From NCBI RefSeq assembly GCF_000380085.1, contig NZ_KB904543.1, positions 1 through 63,866 of the forward strand: DNA of 63,866 nucleotides, given 5' to 3'. Origin of the DNA: Streptococcus merionis DSM 19192 (lineage in GTDB: Bacteria > Bacillota > Bacilli > Lactobacillales > Streptococcaceae). This document shows positions 1-12,401 of the stretch, piece after piece; the stretch's first letter is position 1, and each line of letters opens with the position of its first letter. Below the pieces are notes generated by a model. The model saw only the letters and a list, made by a program, of their open reading frames with translations, ran no database searches and was not told the origin of the DNA. Made by a program: the position numbers and the translations under genes.

Positions 1-2
1 CT

Positions 3-257
3 TGGTTTGAGCAACAGTTGATCCCTAGCCTAAGGGAACCTCATCTTGTGATTATGGATAATGCTTCCTTTCATCCCAAATCCAGACTGGATAACATTGG
101 TATTCAACATCATCACTATTTTTTGCCACTACCACCTTATTCCCCTGAACTAAACCCAATTGAACAAACTTGGGCAGTTTTGAAGTACCATATAACAGAG
201 CTGTTAAGAAAACTCTCTAGCATTTCCGAATGTTTTGAAGACTATTTTAAAACTTAA
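3..257 (+). pseudogene. IS630-family transposase, 3' end (start lies outside the window)
   Basis: The frame is open from the first bases of the window (WFEQQL...), so this is the C-terminal part of a longer gene and not a gene starting at the internal TTG at 18. It shows the IS630/Tc1 DDE signature: VIMDNASFHP (second catalytic Asp region) and LPPYSPELNPIEQTWAVLK (catalytic Glu in NPIE). The transposase cuts and pastes its element at TA sites. Whether the upstream part is intact cannot be seen. The TAA stop is followed by about 50 AT-rich bases that may hold the element end. Confidence 0.85.
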
Positions 258-310
258 TGACTATATTTTCTTGACAACTATATTGTATCAAGGTTCACTC
301 ATAAAAGCAA

Positions 311-339
311 AAAGCAACGGCACGAAACCGTTGCTTTTT
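311..339 (-). terminator. Hairpin terminator between the IS remnant and rlmD
   Basis: AAAGCAACGG and CCGTTGCTTT form a 10-bp perfect stem with a 7-base loop. It is flanked by A- and T-runs, so it can act on both strands: for the transposase from the left and rlmD from the right. Confidence 0.7.
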
Positions 340-409
340 GTCTGGTCTGGAACTATTATTGCCCCAGTCTCTTGAAGTTGAATTTATCCCTTTTTAACTT
401 CGAGGGAGT

Positions 410-432
410 AAAAAGATCCAATGGACCTTTTT
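410..432 (-). terminator. rlmD terminator
   Basis: Read on the minus strand, AAAAAGGTCC pairs with GGATCTTTTT (one G-U pair) around a 3-base loop, about 40 bases after the rlmD stop. The stem ends in a T-run. Confidence 0.55.
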
Positions 433-470
433 AGCCTGGCACCTTGAAATTGAAAAATGCATAGGACTTC

Positions 471-2245
<1,775 letters not shown>

Positions 2246-3847
2246 TCAGCGCAGGCCTAGCTTAGCGAGACGCTTTTGATAGGACTCAAAGTCAACTAAC
2301 AAACCAAGCCCACCATACATATCGTACTCATCAACCCAATCACCAGCTTCAGGGACAGTTGTCTGCTCAATTCCGTTTGAAGCATCTTTGAGCACTGAAA
2401 TCCCTTGACTCAGGATAAAGGAGTAAGGCACATTAGTTGAGGTCATCCCCATAATTTTACCAATAGCCGCTGAGCCTGTAAAGAGCTTTGTCGGATCTTT
2501 AATCTGCTGTAAAACAGCAGCCAAAACCTGCTGCTGGCGCTCTGTCCGACCAAAATCGCCAGAATCATCCTTACGAAAACGTGCATAATTGAGCAAGGTT
2601 CGCCCATCCATCTGCTGTTTTCCAACCTTAATGGTCTGCTCTGGCAACACACCGTCTTTCCAATTTAGATCATCAGGAACCTGAACAGAGTCAACTGCTT
2701 CTCCATCAATTGTCGAAAAACGAGCATCAATCGTCACACCATTCGGAAAAAGAGTGTCAATGGCTGCTGCAAAAGTGAAGAAATCCACCATGGCATAGTA
2801 CTTAATATCAATGTCATAATGACTTTTGAGCGCAATCCGAATAGCCTCAGCTCCCTGCTTATCATTTTGCTCTCCGATACTAAAAGCAGTATTAAGTTTC
2901 TGGTCATAGTAGGTATTGACACCATCCTCATAACTGACCTGTGGAATATTAATAAGCGTATCGCGCATAAAGCTAGCAATCTTAATCTTACCATCAGAGT
3001 TGCCAACATTCACCACCATAATCGAATCTGTACGAGATTCTGCACTGGTTTGTCCAATCCGCGAGTCCGTCCCAAGAATCAAAATATTGGTTCCATCACG
3101 CGTCTCTTTTCCATCAAAAAACTCAACTTCTGCGGCTTCTGCTGTTGCAGCATTGCTCTTAGCATCGTTGTAACCTTTGAGGAACATGATGAACATCCCA
3201 ATAAGAGAGATAAGAAGTAGAATTCCTACAGCTTTCAAGGCTTTCTTCCACCAACCTTTTTGAGGTTTTGAAAATTTTGGCAACTGTTTTTGAGATTTCC
3301 GCTGAGTTTTCCGATTTTGCCTAGTGGTTAACCGCTGCCCAGACTGACGACTTTCGATGCGACCTTGACTGATCTGATTTTCACGGTGCAGTTGATGGGC
3401 CAAATCCTGAATAGATGAATAAATTTCTACATCAGGCTGCTTTGAAGAAGTCTGAGGGATTGGCGAGGCTTCCTTCTTATCAATAGAAGCTGAAGCTTTT
3501 TGAACACTAACCTTGTCAACACTACTCCCTTTCACACGTCTCGAGCGGCGGCTTTCTAAGACTGGTAATCCTTCTGGGGTAACAACTTCAGATTCTTGAG
3601 CTCTTCTTCCACTAGTAACTGAAGAAGCTGATTGCTTTCGGCTGTCTGGTGAATAGGTTGGTAAATTGACAGGCTCGCGCTTCTTTCGTGTTCTTTCTTG
3701 TGGTGTTGGAATGACTTTTCCAGCCATTTTGGCTTCTAAATAGTGCAACTCCGCCCGATCTCGGTCACTGAGAAAATGGATGTTCTTCTGCAAATAATCA
3801 TAACGCAGACTCTCATGATGGCTGAGATTTTCGTAATGTCTTGCCAT
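2246..3847 (-). CDS. LytR-CpsA-Psr (LCP) family glycopolymer transferase
   Basis: LCP enzymes attach undecaprenyl-linked glycopolymers (teichoic acid or group carbohydrate) to peptidoglycan outside the membrane. Here a long basic, Ser/Arg/Lys-rich cytoplasmic tail (about 200 residues) precedes one membrane segment (VGILLLISLIGMFIMFL). The LCP domain follows: DGTNILILGTDSR, SRTDSIMVV, FMRDTLINIP and the Arg-rich NYARFRKDDSGDFGRTERQ. The tail is longer than in minimal LCP proteins. The start has an AAGGAAATAAA ribosome site. It lies 9 bp after pheA and is probably the last gene of the aroA-aroK-pheA transcript. The exact polymer substrate is unknown. Confidence 0.9.
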   Translation of the reverse strand: MARHYENLSHHESLRYDYLQKNIHFLSDRDRAELHYLEAKMAGKVIPTPQERTRKKREPVNLPTYSPDSRKQSASSVTSGRRAQESEVVTPEGLPVLESRRSRRVKGSSVDKVSVQKASASIDKKEASPIPQTSSKQPDVEIYSSIQDLAHQLHRENQISQGRIESRQSGQRLTTRQNRKTQRKSQKQLPKFSKPQKGWWKKALKAVGILLLISLIGMFIMFLKGYNDAKSNAATAEAAEVEFFDGKETRDGTNILILGTDSRIGQTSAESRTDSIMVVNVGNSDGKIKIASFMRDTLINIPQVSYEDGVNTYYDQKLNTAFSIGEQNDKQGAEAIRIALKSHYDIDIKYYAMVDFFTFAAAIDTLFPNGVTIDARFSTIDGEAVDSVQVPDDLNWKDGVLPEQTIKVGKQQMDGRTLLNYARFRKDDSGDFGRTERQQQVLAAVLQQIKDPTKLFTGSAAIGKIMGMTSTNVPYSFILSQGISVLKDASNGIEQTTVPEAGDWVDEYDMYGGLGLLVDFESYQKRLAKLGLR

Positions 3848-3856
3848 TTTATTTCC

Positions 3857-4692
3857 TTAATGTTCCAAGTTTTCCAGATGAAAAACTTCATATTTTCCTA
3901 AAATTTTACATGCAATGTCCATCGCTGCCAATTCTTCCAAGGCATATTGAACAATATCAGGTGCATCATAGACCGCATCTATGATGAAAAAATACTCCCC
4001 TAAAATTGTCTTTAGTGGTCGACTTTCAATCTTGGTCAAGTTAATTCCCCGCCAAGCAAAAGCTGACATGGCTTTGTAAAGAGCACCTGGAAGATTATCT
4101 GGCAGCGTGAGCGCCAGAGAAATTTTATGATCACAACTATTAGTTAAGATTTGGGGATTCTCTTTACCCAATAGCCAGAAACGGGTAAAGTTTTCCTGAA
4201 CTTCCTGAATGTCACGGGCAACGACCTGCAGGCCATAAGCTTCTGCCGCAGAATCTGGCGCAATGGCCGCAAAGGGCTGATCCGGATGCTCCGCTACATA
4301 GCGGGCCGCATAAGCTGTTGAAGCTGTCACCTCAAGCTGTGCCTGCGGGTAATGCTTTGTGATATAGGCCTTGCCTTGAGCAATGGCCTGTGGGTGAGAG
4401 AAGATTTTTTCAATCGGCTTTGAAACATCTGTCACTAAAAGTTGCTGCTTGATAGGCTGAATAAATTCCGCTACTGCCTGCAAATTAGCTTGATGAAAGA
4501 GGTAGTCCAAGGTCTCATGCACACTGCCCTCAATAGCATTTTCGACAGGCACAATAGCCGCATCAACAAGGCCATTTTCATAGGCCTTGATCACTTCAGT
4601 GATATTGGCAAAAGCGACCAATTGGGCATCTGCCAGTGCTCTGAGGGCAACATTATGGGAAAAAGACCCTTGCGGTCCTAAATAACCTAGTT

Positions 4693-4696
<4 letters not shown>
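3857..4696 (-). CDS. pheA: Prephenate dehydratase
   Basis: Converts prephenate to phenylpyruvate, the committed step to phenylalanine. The N-terminal two-lobed PDT domain starts GYLGPQGSFSHNVAL and contains ENAIEGSVHETLD and NFTRFWLLG (Thr-Arg-Phe active-site motif). A C-terminal ACT regulatory domain carries GALYKAMSAFAWRGINLTKIESRP, the phenylalanine feedback site. At 279 residues it is a monofunctional PDT without chorismate mutase. The ATG overlaps the aroK stop by 4 bp (ATGA) and its ribosome site GGAGATGC lies inside aroK, so it is translationally coupled. Confidence 0.96.
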
Positions 4697-6475
<1,779 letters not shown>

Positions 6476-6607
6476 TTATTTTACCATAAATTCCATAAAA
6501 AATGGCAAAAGCACTGGAATCACACACGGATATACAAAGAAAATCATGATTTGAAAATATTTTGTGACTAGTAAATAGAGCACCCAGCAGCTCATTATCC
6601 TATATTT

Positions 6608-6727
6608 TCACTGCCATATTCTTAAAAACATTCTTATCAAAATAAGTACCGCTAAAAAAGTCTGGCCTGTAAAAAAACAGAAAACAATCAATCGCCTTCT
6701 GTTTGTTAATTGTCTCTTTTTTGCCAT
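6608..6727 (-). CDS. Possible small basic membrane protein, 39 residues
   Basis: Starts MAKKRQLTNRRRLIVF and has one hydrophobic segment (LIVFCFFTGQTFLAVLILI) ending RMFLRIWQ. The basic head followed by a single membrane span looks protein-like, but there is no clear ribosome site (CAAAGAA only) and no family is recognised. Further in-frame codons run upstream through the tRNA promoter and are unlikely to be used. May be chance. Confidence 0.25.
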   Translation of the reverse strand: MAKKRQLTNRRRLIVFCFFTGQTFLAVLILIRMFLRIWQ

Positions 6728-6744
6728 TTCTTTGAGATTGATAC

Positions 6745-6773
6745 TTGTTTTTTTCATCATTTTCGTGTATGAT
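6745..6773 (+). promoter_or_regulatory. tRNA-Leu promoter
   Basis: TTGTTT (6745-6750), 17 bp, TATGAT (6768-6773). The predicted start lies a few bases before the mature tRNA 5' end at 6787. Confidence 0.6.
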
Positions 6774-6786
6774 AGGAATGTGTCTC

Positions 6787-6869
6787 GCGGAGGTGGTGGA
6801 ACGGCAGACACGCATGCTTCAGGCGCATGTGCCCGTACGGGTGTGAGGGTTCAAATCCCTTCCTCCGCA
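6787..6869 (+). tRNA. tRNA-Leu (anticodon CAG)
   Basis: The acceptor stem GCGGAGG pairs with CCTCCGC. The anticodon stem CATGC/GCATG encloses TTCAGGC, giving anticodon CAG, which reads CUG. A long variable arm (TGCCCGTACGGGTGT) shows a class II tRNA, and the T arm is GAGGGTTCAAATCCCTT. The discriminator is A and CCA is not encoded. A strong terminator follows. Confidence 0.95.
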
Positions 6870-6884
6870 TTCTAAATAGTTTAA

Positions 6885-6921
6885 GAGACTGAGCCCCAAA
6901 GGTACTCAGTCTCATTTTTTT
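6885..6921 (+). terminator. Terminator after tRNA-Leu
   Basis: GAGACTGAG (6885-6893) pairs with CTCAGTCTC (6905-6913), followed by A and seven T. Confidence 0.85.
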
Positions 6922-6950
6922 GTAGTTTGACCAGCTTGCCCCACCTCAGG

Positions 6951-7012
6951 TCAAGACAACTAGGATTTTCAAAGACGAAATCGAAGAAAATCCAGATGGC
7001 TACGATCCTAAC
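6951..7012. repeat. Dispersed module copy (shared with 38912-38990)
   Basis: CTAGGATTTTC...GAAGAAAATCCAGATG...CCTAACCATAC matches the centre of the composite repeat unit at 38834-39015 with few changes. The module is itself an imperfect palindrome (GGATTTTC / GAAAATCC). Confidence 0.6.
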
Positions 7013-7057
7013 CATACTAACCTAATTCTAGCTTCTTAGACCATCGTTCGTCACTTT

Positions 7058-8080
7058 TTACAAAAGTGACTTGAGGGCATCGATATCTGCCTGTGTTGTG
7101 GACCAACTGGTGGCTAAGCGGATGACGGTGTGGTCGACATCGTATTTTTCCCAGAAGCTATAGGCTACCTGCTGACCAAGCCGTTCCAGATGACTGTTCT
7201 CCATGATGATAAATTGCTGGTTGGTCGGCGACTCCAGATAGAAAGTATAACCTTTGTCCCTTAAAATCTCCCTGAGCTGCTCTGCCATTTCCAGTGCATG
7301 CTGTCCAATCGTCTCAAAAAGGCGTTCCTGTAAAAGAGCATGGAACTGCACGCTAAGCAGACGGCCTTTAGCCAAAAGCGCTCCATGCTGTTTGACATGG
7401 GTCACAAAATGCTTGGGCTGGTTATTTTTCGTAAAGACAACCGCCTCTCCACAGAGCAGGCCTGCCTTGGTGCCACCTAGATAGAAAATATCAGTCAGTC
7501 TCGCAATGGTTGCCAAATCTGGCGAATCGGGAACCGCAAGGCCATAGACCAGACGTGCCCCGTCCAGAAAAAGAGGTATCTGGTAGTTCTGACAGATTTG
7601 AGCCAGTGCTTCTAACTCCTGCTCGGTGTAGAGCGTACCATACTCTGTCGGATGGGAAATGTAGACCATTCCCGGATAGACCATGTGACTGTGATTGCCA
7701 TCGGCAAAAAAGTCCTTCAAATAGGCTTCGACCTGCTCAGCATTGATTTTGCCATCCTCGTGTGGCAGAGTTAAAACCTTGTGCCCCGTAAACTCAATAG
7801 CCCCTGCTTCGTGGGTGCTGATATGACCTGTATCTGCTGCCAAAACTCCTTCGTAAGGCGCCAACATCGTATCGATAACAATTTGATTGGTCTGTGTACC
7901 ACCTGTCAAAAGGGTTACTTCTGCCTGAGGGCAATCTGTCAACTGGCGAACTTGCTCAGTTACAGTCTTTGTATAAGAATCACTCCCATAACCCGACAGC
8001 CCTTCAAAATTACTACTCATCAGTGCCTCTAGAATCGCTGGATGAGCCCCTTTATTATAATCGTTCTCAAAATGCAACAT
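7058..8080 (-). CDS. Low-specificity L-threonine aldolase family (PLP beta-eliminating lyase)
   Basis: Fold-type I PLP enzyme that cleaves threonine/allo-threonine to glycine and acetaldehyde. It starts MLHFENDYNKGAHPAIL and has LTGGTQTNQ, ISHPTEYG, FLDGARL (Asp-Gly-Ala-Arg binding PLP) and FYLGGTKAG, whose Lys forms the Schiff base. 340 residues matches the family. The frame is open to 8116, but the ATG at 8080 follows a purine-rich AGGGAG and begins at the conserved residues. Distantly similar aldolases differ in substrate stereochemistry, which cannot be assigned here. Confidence 0.85.
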   Translation of the reverse strand: MLHFENDYNKGAHPAILEALMSSNFEGLSGYGSDSYTKTVTEQVRQLTDCPQAEVTLLTGGTQTNQIVIDTMLAPYEGVLAADTGHISTHEAGAIEFTGHKVLTLPHEDGKINAEQVEAYLKDFFADGNHSHMVYPGMVYISHPTEYGTLYTEQELEALAQICQNYQIPLFLDGARLVYGLAVPDSPDLATIARLTDIFYLGGTKAGLLCGEAVVFTKNNQPKHFVTHVKQHGALLAKGRLLSVQFHALLQERLFETIGQHALEMAEQLREILRDKGYTFYLESPTNQQFIIMENSHLERLGQQVAYSFWEKYDVDHTVIRLATSWSTTQADIDALKSLL

Positions 8081-8239
8081 AGCCCCGCCTGTCTCCCTAA
8101 AAATCATTTGCCCCATTATAAACCAAATCTATTGAAAATTCAAGGTGGACAACGGGAGCGTACCAAATACATGAAAATTGCCCTTTAGCACAATCACCAA
8201 AAGACATTTTCAACTATGAACGCTACTGTTTAAAAGCTA

Positions 8240-8292
8240 TAAAAAGACGAATGATAAGCACTCTCTCAAACATAGAGGTTACTTATCATTCG
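8240..8292 (-). terminator. bioY terminator
   Basis: CGAATGATAAG (8248-8258) and CTTATCATTCG (8282-8292) form an 11-bp stem. On the minus strand it is followed by TCTTTTTAT. It lies about 30 bases after the bioY stop. Confidence 0.75.
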
Positions 8293-8321
8293 CTTCATAT
8301 TAGATTTTGACAATGTTTTCT

Positions 8322-8858
8322 TTACAAAAACAAATCACCTGTCATCTTTTGCATCCTAAGAGCGATCAAGGTAGCTAGAAGAGCTTTGATGGTATCTCCT
8401 GGAATAAAAATGAGATTCGAAACAAGTGTCGTACCTATTGGCGCTTGGGTATACAGCGCCAACCAAAGCGCCCCAAAACTGTCAATAAAGAGGACACCTG
8501 CTAGCCAAATGACAAGAAAGGTTAGGGTTGGATTTCCCTTTTCAACTCGAGATAACCCCCAACCAATCAAAAGCGGCACAAAGACCCAAGCAAGAACATA
8601 ACCAGCAGTTGGTCCCATCAAAACTGGTATCGTTGTCGATTTGCCAGAAAAGACTGGTATAAATACCCCTAAAACCAAGACTAAGATTACTGAAATCGTT
8701 CCTTTTTTAGCTCCCAGTAGAGCTCCTGCTAGCATGACAGCCAGATTTTGCAGAATGATAGGCACTGGAATAAACCCTAGTGGAATGCCAGGTACAAAGC
8801 CCAAAACGATCATCAGGGTCGTCATCATTGTGATTTGTGTTAAATCTTTGGTTTTCAC
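8322..8858 (-). CDS. bioY: BioY biotin transporter substrate-binding (S) component
   Basis: Membrane S-component of an ECF-type biotin importer, six hydrophobic segments in 178 residues. Typical features are GFVPGIPLGFIPVPIILQNLAV, GPTAGYVLAW and the C-terminal FIPGDTIKALLA. I start at GTG 8858 with AAGGAGAACAAG just upstream; the longer open frame upstream is the CHY gene read in another frame. No energising EcfAA'T genes are in the window, so it must share the module from elsewhere or work alone. The CHY gene's TAA overlaps its ribosome site, so the two are coupled. Confidence 0.9.
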   Translation of the reverse strand: MKTKDLTQITMMTTLMIVLGFVPGIPLGFIPVPIILQNLAVMLAGALLGAKKGTISVILVLVLGVFIPVFSGKSTTIPVLMGPTAGYVLAWVFVPLLIGWGLSRVEKGNPTLTFLVIWLAGVLFIDSFGALWLALYTQAPIGTTLVSNLIFIPGDTIKALLATLIALRMQKMTGDLFL

Positions 8859-8868
8859 CTTGTTCTCC

Positions 8869-9171
8869 TTAATGGTTTTTAAAATAAATGTTCTTATGCA
8901 AGATACATTTGGGATTGAAAGCATGCGTACAGTTAGGGCAAAAATATGTCTCATAATCAGTTCTCGACAAATAGGTTTTGCAATTTCCACAAAGAACTGG
9001 ATAAACTTCAGAACTATCCGTTGCGACAAAAAGATGAGATTCCATAGCGTCATGACACTCATAGCAGGCGTAGTACTTTTGACACGCTTTACACTTGAGC
9101 GCAGCAATATCTACTCTGGAATGGTAATGTTGACAACGACTCTCCTGATCTACTCCTAGTCCATAAAACAT
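8869..9171 (-). CDS. CHY zinc finger protein
   Basis: 100-residue Cys/His-rich protein. It opens with MFYGLGVDQESRCQHYH (the CHY signature, Cys-x-His-Tyr), then CKACQKYYACYECHD, LCGNCKTYL and YFCPNCTHAFNPKC, giving several zinc-binding CxxC pairs. In many Firmicutes this family sits beside bioY, as here, but its molecular role is not established. It is the first gene of a two-gene transcript with bioY, behind the promoter at 9204-9232. Confidence 0.85.
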   Translation of the reverse strand: MFYGLGVDQESRCQHYHSRVDIAALKCKACQKYYACYECHDAMESHLFVATDSSEVYPVLCGNCKTYLSRTDYETYFCPNCTHAFNPKCILHKNIYFKNH

Positions 9172-9203
9172 GATTTATCGCCTCTCCCAAACTGAACACT
9201 ATG

Positions 9204-9232
9204 AGTTTAACCTAAAAAAACTAGAATGTCAA
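9204..9232 (-). promoter_or_regulatory. Promoter of CHY-bioY
   Basis: On the minus strand TTGACA (9227-9232), 17 bp, TAAACT (9204-9209). No BirA-type operator palindrome seen. Confidence 0.6.
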
Positions 9233-9273
9233 CTACTTTTTTTGAAAAAAGGTAACAATCTAGTATTATATTA

Positions 9274-10281
9274 TTACGAAGCATTCAATCTTCCCATCAA
9301 GACAAGAAAATAGGGAGCTCCAAGAACTGAAACAATCAAACCAGTGGGAATTCCCGTCCCAACTAATAAGACCCGACCCAAAGAGTCCGCAACAAGAAGT
9401 AGAATCATGCCCAGCAAGCAAGTCGCTGGTAAAAAGACTCGATGGTCACCGCCGATGTATCGTCTTGCAAGATGACCAGAAACCAGACCTACAAAGGTGA
9501 TATTTCCAACAATGATAACACTAAGGGCTGCCAAGGCTGTCGCTAAAAAAAGGACAAATCTTCGACTGCTTTTCACATTGAGGCCCAGTGCTACCGCTGT
9601 TTGTTCTTGAAGATTAAGAATGTTGAGGTCTTGACTTTTACTGTAGGCTATTCCCCACAAAAGCAGGAGTAAAGGACTTATAATGACTAACGTTCGCCAA
9701 TTGTCCCCACTGATGCGCCCGCTAAGCCAGTTAACAATGGCATCGACCTTGTAACGGTTAACATTGCCCACAATAGAGACCATAACACCCGACATCATGG
9801 TACTGAGCCCAACACCAGCAATAATCAACCGAACTGGGCTAATGCCCTTTTGAGGAATACGAGCGACAAAATAGACAAGTAAGATCGTTACACACCCACC
9901 CAGCATGGCTAAGACTGGCAAAACTTGCATCACCCACGGCTTTTCCAACGAAAAATAAGCAATAACCAAAGCAACCATCATTCCTGCGCCAGCATTGATT
10001 CCCAAAATTCCTGAATCCGCTAGAGGATTACGGGTCAAGGTCTGTAAAAGACCTCCACTCAAGGCTAGAGAGCCACCAGCTACCAGACAGGCCACTAAAC
10101 GCGGGAGACGAATGCGCATCATGATAAGGTAAGTTGAGCGTGATGCTTGACCGCTAAATACCTTGATCAAGTCAGAAAAACCCGCACCACTCTCCCCAAC
10201 TGATAAAGATATACAAAAACAGGCTGCTAAAATCAAGATCAGCACAACAAAGATTCGCAAGGGTCTCTTTTGAAAGCTCAT
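9274..10281 (-). CDS. fhuG: Ferric hydroxamate ABC transporter permease
   Basis: FecCD/BtuC-family inner-membrane permease with about ten hydrophobic segments. Family motifs are LPRLVACLVAGGSLALSGGLLQTLTRNPLADSGILGINAGA, of which the core is NPLADPxxLGxxxGA-like, and the C-terminal FVGLVSGHLARRYIGGDHR that docks to the ATPase. The frame is open to 10347, but ATG 10281 has AAGGAAAGGAATAG before it. Fourth gene of fhuA-D-B-G; 138 bp separate it from fhuB. Pairs with FhuB to form the channel. Confidence 0.9.
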   Translation of the reverse strand: MSFQKRPLRIFVVLILILAACFCISLSVGESGAGFSDLIKVFSGQASRSTYLIMMRIRLPRLVACLVAGGSLALSGGLLQTLTRNPLADSGILGINAGAGMMVALVIAYFSLEKPWVMQVLPVLAMLGGCVTILLVYFVARIPQKGISPVRLIIAGVGLSTMMSGVMVSIVGNVNRYKVDAIVNWLSGRISGDNWRTLVIISPLLLLLWGIAYSKSQDLNILNLQEQTAVALGLNVKSSRRFVLFLATALAALSVIIVGNITFVGLVSGHLARRYIGGDHRVFLPATCLLGMILLLVADSLGRVLLVGTGIPTGLIVSVLGAPYFLVLMGRLNAS

Positions 10282-10419
10282 AAACCTATTCCTTTCCTTA
10301 GGTCGCAATAGTCTACAATAAAATTCATTAGGGCAACCTTTTTTCAAATAAGCAGCGCATTTGAACTGCCTTTTCTAATTCAAAAATGTCTTACTGGTGC
10401 AATCAAGTCTAGTGTTGTA

Positions 10420-11433
10420 CTAAAGCACATTTGATTTTCGAATTAACCAGAAAAAGAAAGGTAGCCCTAATAAACTGATGATGGCATTAAAAGGAGTTTC
10501 GTATGGTGGATTGTAGATGCGACAGACCAAGTCACCCCAAATCATGAAGGTTGCTCCTGCTAACATAGTAACTGGCAAGAGAACACGATAGTTTTGAGGG
10601 CAAAAACGCTTGACCAAGTGCGGGATAATCAGCCCCACAAAGGAAACAGCTCCGATGAGGGCTACACTTGCTGCGGATAGGAGGAGAACAATCCCTAGCA
10701 AGGCAACTGTCATTTCCCCTGTTCGTTGCCCCAGAGATTTAGCTACCGTTTCGTTAAAGCTCAACACAGTGAGCTGATGAGCTAGAAGTTGGGCTAAAAT
10801 AAGGCCGATAAGGATAATAGGACCGATGATTTGCACCATTTTCCAGTTAACACCAATCAAGCCACCAGCCTGCCAGCCCACAACAGCACTAGACAGCCCA
10901 AAGTAAATTGTAATCCCCTGACCAAGCGCCGAAAAAAGGGTTGCAACCATAGCACCTGCCAAAATCAGACGCAACTGGTTATAGCCTCTTCGAGGAACAT
11001 AGGACAAGCCAAAAACCAAGGCACAGGCCACCACAGATCCAAGCAAACAGAAAGCTAAAATCCAACTGTAATGCAAACTTCCAAAGAAAGCATAGGCAAG
11101 CACTAAAGCAAGCCCCGCCCCAGCATTAACCCCCAGAAGACCGGGATCGGCAATGGGATTTCGCGTAATCCCTTGCATCATCAAGCCAGCTACCGACATG
11201 GCTGCCCCCACAAGCATGGCTGCCACAATCCGAGGCAAACGAAGATCCATAATGACATCTTGGAGTTCACTTTCCACATCAGGAGCAGCTAAAACTCCCC
11301 AAATATCACTATGGCTGTAAACTCTTGCGCCAAATCTCAGCGAAAGGTATATTCCTACTAAAAAAAGGGCAAAAATTGTTAAAAAGATAAGCCAAATTGG
11401 CTTTGGCTTATCACTTGATACCGTTTTTTTCAT
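10420..11433 (-). CDS. fhuB: Ferric hydroxamate ABC transporter permease
   Basis: 337-residue FecCD permease with about ten membrane spans. It contains LPRIVAAMLVGAAMSVAG, RNPIADPGLLGVNAGAGL and FVGLIIPHLVKRF, the last being the ATPase coupling loop. It lies 18 bp after fhuD and partners with the downstream permease. Confidence 0.9.
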   Translation of the reverse strand: MKKTVSSDKPKPIWLIFLTIFALFLVGIYLSLRFGARVYSHSDIWGVLAAPDVESELQDVIMDLRLPRIVAAMLVGAAMSVAGLMMQGITRNPIADPGLLGVNAGAGLALVLAYAFFGSLHYSWILAFCLLGSVVACALVFGLSYVPRRGYNQLRLILAGAMVATLFSALGQGITIYFGLSSAVVGWQAGGLIGVNWKMVQIIGPIILIGLILAQLLAHQLTVLSFNETVAKSLGQRTGEMTVALLGIVLLLSAASVALIGAVSFVGLIIPHLVKRFCPQNYRVLLPVTMLAGATFMIWGDLVCRIYNPPYETPFNAIISLLGLPFFFWLIRKSNVL

Positions 11434-11451
11434 TTGACGACAGTCACATTT

Positions 11452-12384
11452 CTATTTGGCTGTTGCTAAGATAGCTTCTCTCAAGACATCTAACTCATAT
11501 TCCAGACTCATTGGGTCATTGAAATAAAAAGCATTGGCATCCACTCGGATAACGCGGCCTTCTTTAACCGCTGGTATAGCATTCCAGACATCGCTCTCAT
11601 AAAGAGCAGTTCCTGTCTGATCATCTTCTGCTGCAACAACAACATAATCTCCAATATAATCTGCTACCACTTCTTGGGAAATAGATAAATAACCTGTTGG
11701 AAAAACGTCATCAATGACCTTTTGAGGTGCTTTAAAGCCAAGAGCTTGGTGAACAACCTCGCCACCGCGACCCCAGTTGTCCCCAAAGAGATAGATTTCC
11801 TTTTCATAAAGCCCCATAATAGTAAAGGTCTTATCCTCACCAATGGCTGCTTTAAGCTCTTTGGCAACCTCAGCTGTCTTTGCTTTCCAATCTGTCAGCC
11901 ACTTTTGAGCTTGGTCTTTTTTATTGAAAATAGCGCCAAAGTCAGACATGATTTCCAGATAATTACGTGCTCCGTACTCAAGGGCTACCACAGGGGCAAT
12001 TTCAGCTAATTGGTCCAGATTTTCTTCGCTAGTGCCAACGACAATCACATCTGGCTCTAAAGCTAGGATAGCTTCCAAGTCCGTCGCAGCTACTTCTTTA
12101 GCGTCCGCAACTTTTTTCTTGAGGACTGGATTTTTCTTATCATAAGAGGTCACGCCAACCAAATTAAAGTCTAACTTTGCCAAATAACCTGTATAGGTCG
12201 AAGATAGGACAACAACGCGTTCTGGATTAGCTGGAACCTCTCCATAGTAGGTCACGCCTTTAATCTCAGGCATGCTTGATACTGTAAGCTCTCCCTTAGT
12301 GGTCTCAGCAGTGTTTGACGAACCACAAGCCACTAAAAAAAGGATTGCTATCAGTGAGACAATAGGGGCAAGAATCTTTTTCAT
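11452..12384 (-). CDS. fhuD: Siderophore (ferric hydroxamate) binding lipoprotein
   Basis: Periplasmic-binding-protein type II (FecB/TroA-like) surface lipoprotein that captures the iron-siderophore. Signal peptide [20 protein letters not shown] ends in the lipobox LVAC, with Cys lipidated. Then come [18 protein letters not shown] and [22 protein letters not shown], typical of the family. The ATG at 12384 has GGAG seven bases upstream and begins at the natural signal-peptide start; five in-frame codons upstream are ignored. It lies 17 bp after fhuA. Confidence 0.92.
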   Translation of the reverse strand: MKKILAPIVSLIAILFLVACGSSNTAETTKGELTVSSMPEIKGVTYYGEVPANPERVVVLSSTYTGYLAKLDFNLVGVTSYDKKNPVLKKKVADAKEVAATDLEAILALEPDVIVVGTSEENLDQLAEIAPVVALEYGARNYLEIMSDFGAIFNKKDQAQKWLTDWKAKTAEVAKELKAAIGEDKTFTIMGLYEKEIYLFGDNWGRGGEVVHQALGFKAPQKVIDDVFPTGYLSISQEVVADYIGDYVVVAAEDDQTGTALYESDVWNAIPAVKEGRVIRVDANAFYFNDPMSLEYELDVLREAILATAK

Positions 12385-12401
12385 AAAAGCTCCATTCATT
12401 T

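Noticed and set aside
8859..9107. N-terminal extension of BioY
   Set aside because: It is the CHY zinc protein gene read in another frame; BioY has its own ribosome site and GTG at 8858.
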